NCBI GenBank assembly: GCA_934646965.1 | Contig: CAKUEZ010000011.1 | Span: 1-34,667, forward strand | Source: an uncultured Collinsella sp. | Lineage (GTDB): Bacteria > Actinomycetota > Coriobacteriia > Coriobacteriales > Coriobacteriaceae | Direction of reading: 5' to 3' | Length of the DNA stretch: 34,667 nucleotides | Shown: positions 33,600 to 34,667 of the stretch, one piece after another | Layout: every line of letters begins with the position of its first letter | How positions within the stretch are numbered: position 1 is the first letter of the stretch | Translations under genes and position numbers: made by a program | Notes under the pieces: model-generated | What the model was told of the DNA's origin: nothing | Seen by the model: the letters and a program-made list of their open reading frames with translations, nothing else | Databases searched by the model: none

Positions 33600-33641
33600 A
33601 AAAAACGGGCCATGCGCAACAATCGCGTTGCACACGGCCCG
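33600..33641 (-). terminator. intrinsic terminator after rnhB
   Basis: On the minus strand a 15-bp stem (CGGGCCGTGTGCAAC with GTTGCGCATGGCCCG, two wobble pairs) and a 6-nt loop are followed by six T residues. It lies 49 nt past the rnhB stop and isolates rnhB from the yraN-comM-dprA unit. Confidence 0.92.
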
Positions 33642-33690
33642 CTACCAGCAGGTTTATAAAACCCCAGAGGTCCCTATCTCCACAATTGAC

Positions 33691-34479
33691 CTAGAAGAGC
33701 CGCTCAGTCTGCAGAAAGTTTCCGCAAAAACTCACGCGATGCAGCGGACAAAGTCCATGTTTGCGAATGGCCTCGATGTGCTCGGGGCTCGCGTAGCCCT
33801 TCGACTCGGCAAGATGGTACTCGGGATACTCGGCATCGTACTCGACCATCATCTCGTCACGGGTGACCTTGGCCATGATGGAAGCCGCAGCGATGCAGGC
33901 AATCTTGGCGTCGCCCTTGACCACGTCGCGCTCGTTGGGAACGGCGCCCAGCGGGTTGCCATCCATAAGCACACAATCCGGCTCAAGACCCGTATCGGCA
34001 ACGGCGCCCGCAACGGCGGCGCGAATGGCGCGTGCCATGCCCATCTCGTCGATATCCGCCGGCGGGATATGACAGTACCCAATCGCGGTCGCCACCTCGG
34101 CAATTTTTACAGCCAGCAGTTCGCGGCGGGCAGGCGTGAGCTTTTTGGAATCGTTAATGCCCCAAACGCGCGGCTCCATGGGCAGGCACACCGCACATAC
34201 CGTCAGGGGCCCGGCCACCGATCCACGACCGACTTCGTCAACGCCCACGACAACGCCGTCGCCACCCAGCTCGTGCATCAGCTCGTACATGCCATTGACG
34301 CGCTCGCGCTCGGCGAGCTCCTTGGCATGGCGCTTCATGGCGCGTTCGCAGGCCTTGATGACCTGTTGACGCGGGTCCTCGCGATAATGCTCCACGAGGG
34401 CGGGAATCTCCTCAAACGTGGCGCTCGCCAGCTCGCCGGCAACCTGAGACGCCGAAACCGAGCTTGTCATGTTGGCCAT
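33691..34479 (-). CDS. rnhB: ribonuclease HII
   Basis: This enzyme removes RNA from RNA-DNA hybrids and single ribonucleotides from DNA. The 262-residue product has a helical N-terminal extension (about 1-75) as in Gram-positive homologues. The catalytic core follows, with D81 and E82 in GVDEVGRG, NDSKKLTPARRE, D173 in LMDGNPLG, and D208 in SIMAKVTRD. The four acidic residues are present. The ATG at 34479 follows AAGGAGG at 7-nt spacing. The longer open frame upstream runs through the rplS terminator and is not real. It lies between rplS and the yraN unit. Confidence 0.95.
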   Translation of the reverse strand: MANMTSSVSASQVAGELASATFEEIPALVEHYREDPRQQVIKACERAMKRHAKELAERERVNGMYELMHELGGDGVVVGVDEVGRGSVAGPLTVCAVCLPMEPRVWGINDSKKLTPARRELLAVKIAEVATAIGYCHIPPADIDEMGMARAIRAAVAGAVADTGLEPDCVLMDGNPLGAVPNERDVVKGDAKIACIAAASIMAKVTRDEMMVEYDAEYPEYHLAESKGYASPEHIEAIRKHGLCPLHRVSFCGNFLQTERLF

Positions 34480-34507
34480 ACCGGGGCCTCCTTGCATGCG
34501 GATCAGT

Positions 34508-34535
34508 AAAAAGAAGGGCCACCCGAAGGTGACCC
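34508..34535 (-). terminator. intrinsic terminator of rplS
   Basis: On the minus strand GGGTCACC pairs with GGTGGCCC (one wobble) closed by a stable UUCG tetraloop. TTCTTTTT follows. It lies 36 nt past the rplS stop and just upstream of the rnhB ribosome site. Confidence 0.88.
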
Positions 34536-34571
34536 TTTTGTCCAAATGAGCGGACAGACGCTGCGATCGTC

Positions 34572-34667
34572 TTAGCGCTTCTCGGGAATACGAGCAGCCT
34601 TGCCCACCTTGTCGCGGAGGTAGTACAGCTTGGCGCGACGGACGCGACCATGACGGACAACCTCGAG
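34572..34667 (-). CDS. rplS: 50S ribosomal protein L19, C-terminal part
   Basis: The last 31 codons of L19 are visible, and the rest lies beyond the window edge. The frame reads [16 protein letters not shown] and then [10 protein letters not shown] before a TAA at 34572-34574. This matches the strongly conserved L19 C-terminus. L19 sits at the interface between ribosomal subunits. The rplS-rnhB-yraN order is common in Gram-positives. The gene is truncated only by the window. Confidence 0.92.
   Translation of the reverse strand, partial: LEVVRHGRVRRAKLYYLRDKVGKAARIPEKR

Overview
The window reads as a chromosomal segment of a high-GC Gram-positive gut actinobacterium, most likely Coriobacteriia and Collinsella-like. 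This is inferred from gene content and GC-rich codon use, because no 16S gene is present. The main lineage marker is an actinobacterial-type integration host factor gene (mihF) in front of gmk and rpoZ. A full fermentative AdhE and a zinc-ribbon type L28 fit the same picture. The backbone is almost all housekeeping and nearly all on the minus strand. Only rpmB, adhE and a small kinase gene are on the plus strand.

Layout, left to right by coordinate (minus-strand units are transcribed right to left). 39-4090 is comEA-comEC-holA, the DNA-uptake pore plus the polymerase III delta subunit. 4306-6716 is mihF-gmk-rpoZ-thiI. 6956-12279 is a pyrimidine operon, pyrR-pyrB-pyrC-pyrK-pyrD-pyrF, encoding most of the route to UMP (carAB and pyrE are not here), preceded by a leader that folds like a transcription attenuator. 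12534-13021 is rpmB with two candidate promoters and a strong terminator. 13023-14105 is a mobile element: a REP-associated (HUH/Y1) tyrosine transposase bracketed by mirrored pairs of a 29-bp hairpin repeat. 14135-17835 holds adhE, with a palindromic operator-like site upstream, and a phosphotransferase-fold kinase gene.

17851-28235 carries two translation and envelope operons on the minus strand. The first transcribed is rpsB-tsf. The second is pyrH-frr-uppS-cdsA-dxr-rseP-ispG-proS, which covers UMP kinase, ribosome recycling, undecaprenyl-PP and CDP-diacylglycerol synthesis, two MEP isoprenoid enzymes, a site-2 protease and prolyl-tRNA synthetase. 28244-33594 is yraN-comM-dprA-trmFO-xerC, and 33600-34667 holds rnhB and the 3' end of rplS. 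Intrinsic terminators separate most units.

Most interesting signals: (1) a 22-bp sequence, 19/22 identical, lies at nearly the same distance (about 71-76 nt) upstream of both competence transcription units, comEA-comEC and yraN-comM-dprA, in the same orientation, which suggests a shared competence control site. (2) The transposase element has mirror-symmetric paired hairpin repeats. (3) The pyrR leader has mutually exclusive helices. (4) RseP carries an inserted region of about 110 residues containing a winged-helix-like segment. (5) xerC appears to lack any canonical start codon for its conserved N-terminus, and an in-frame AUA sits behind a good Shine-Dalgarno sequence. (6) An operator-like palindrome lies upstream of adhE.
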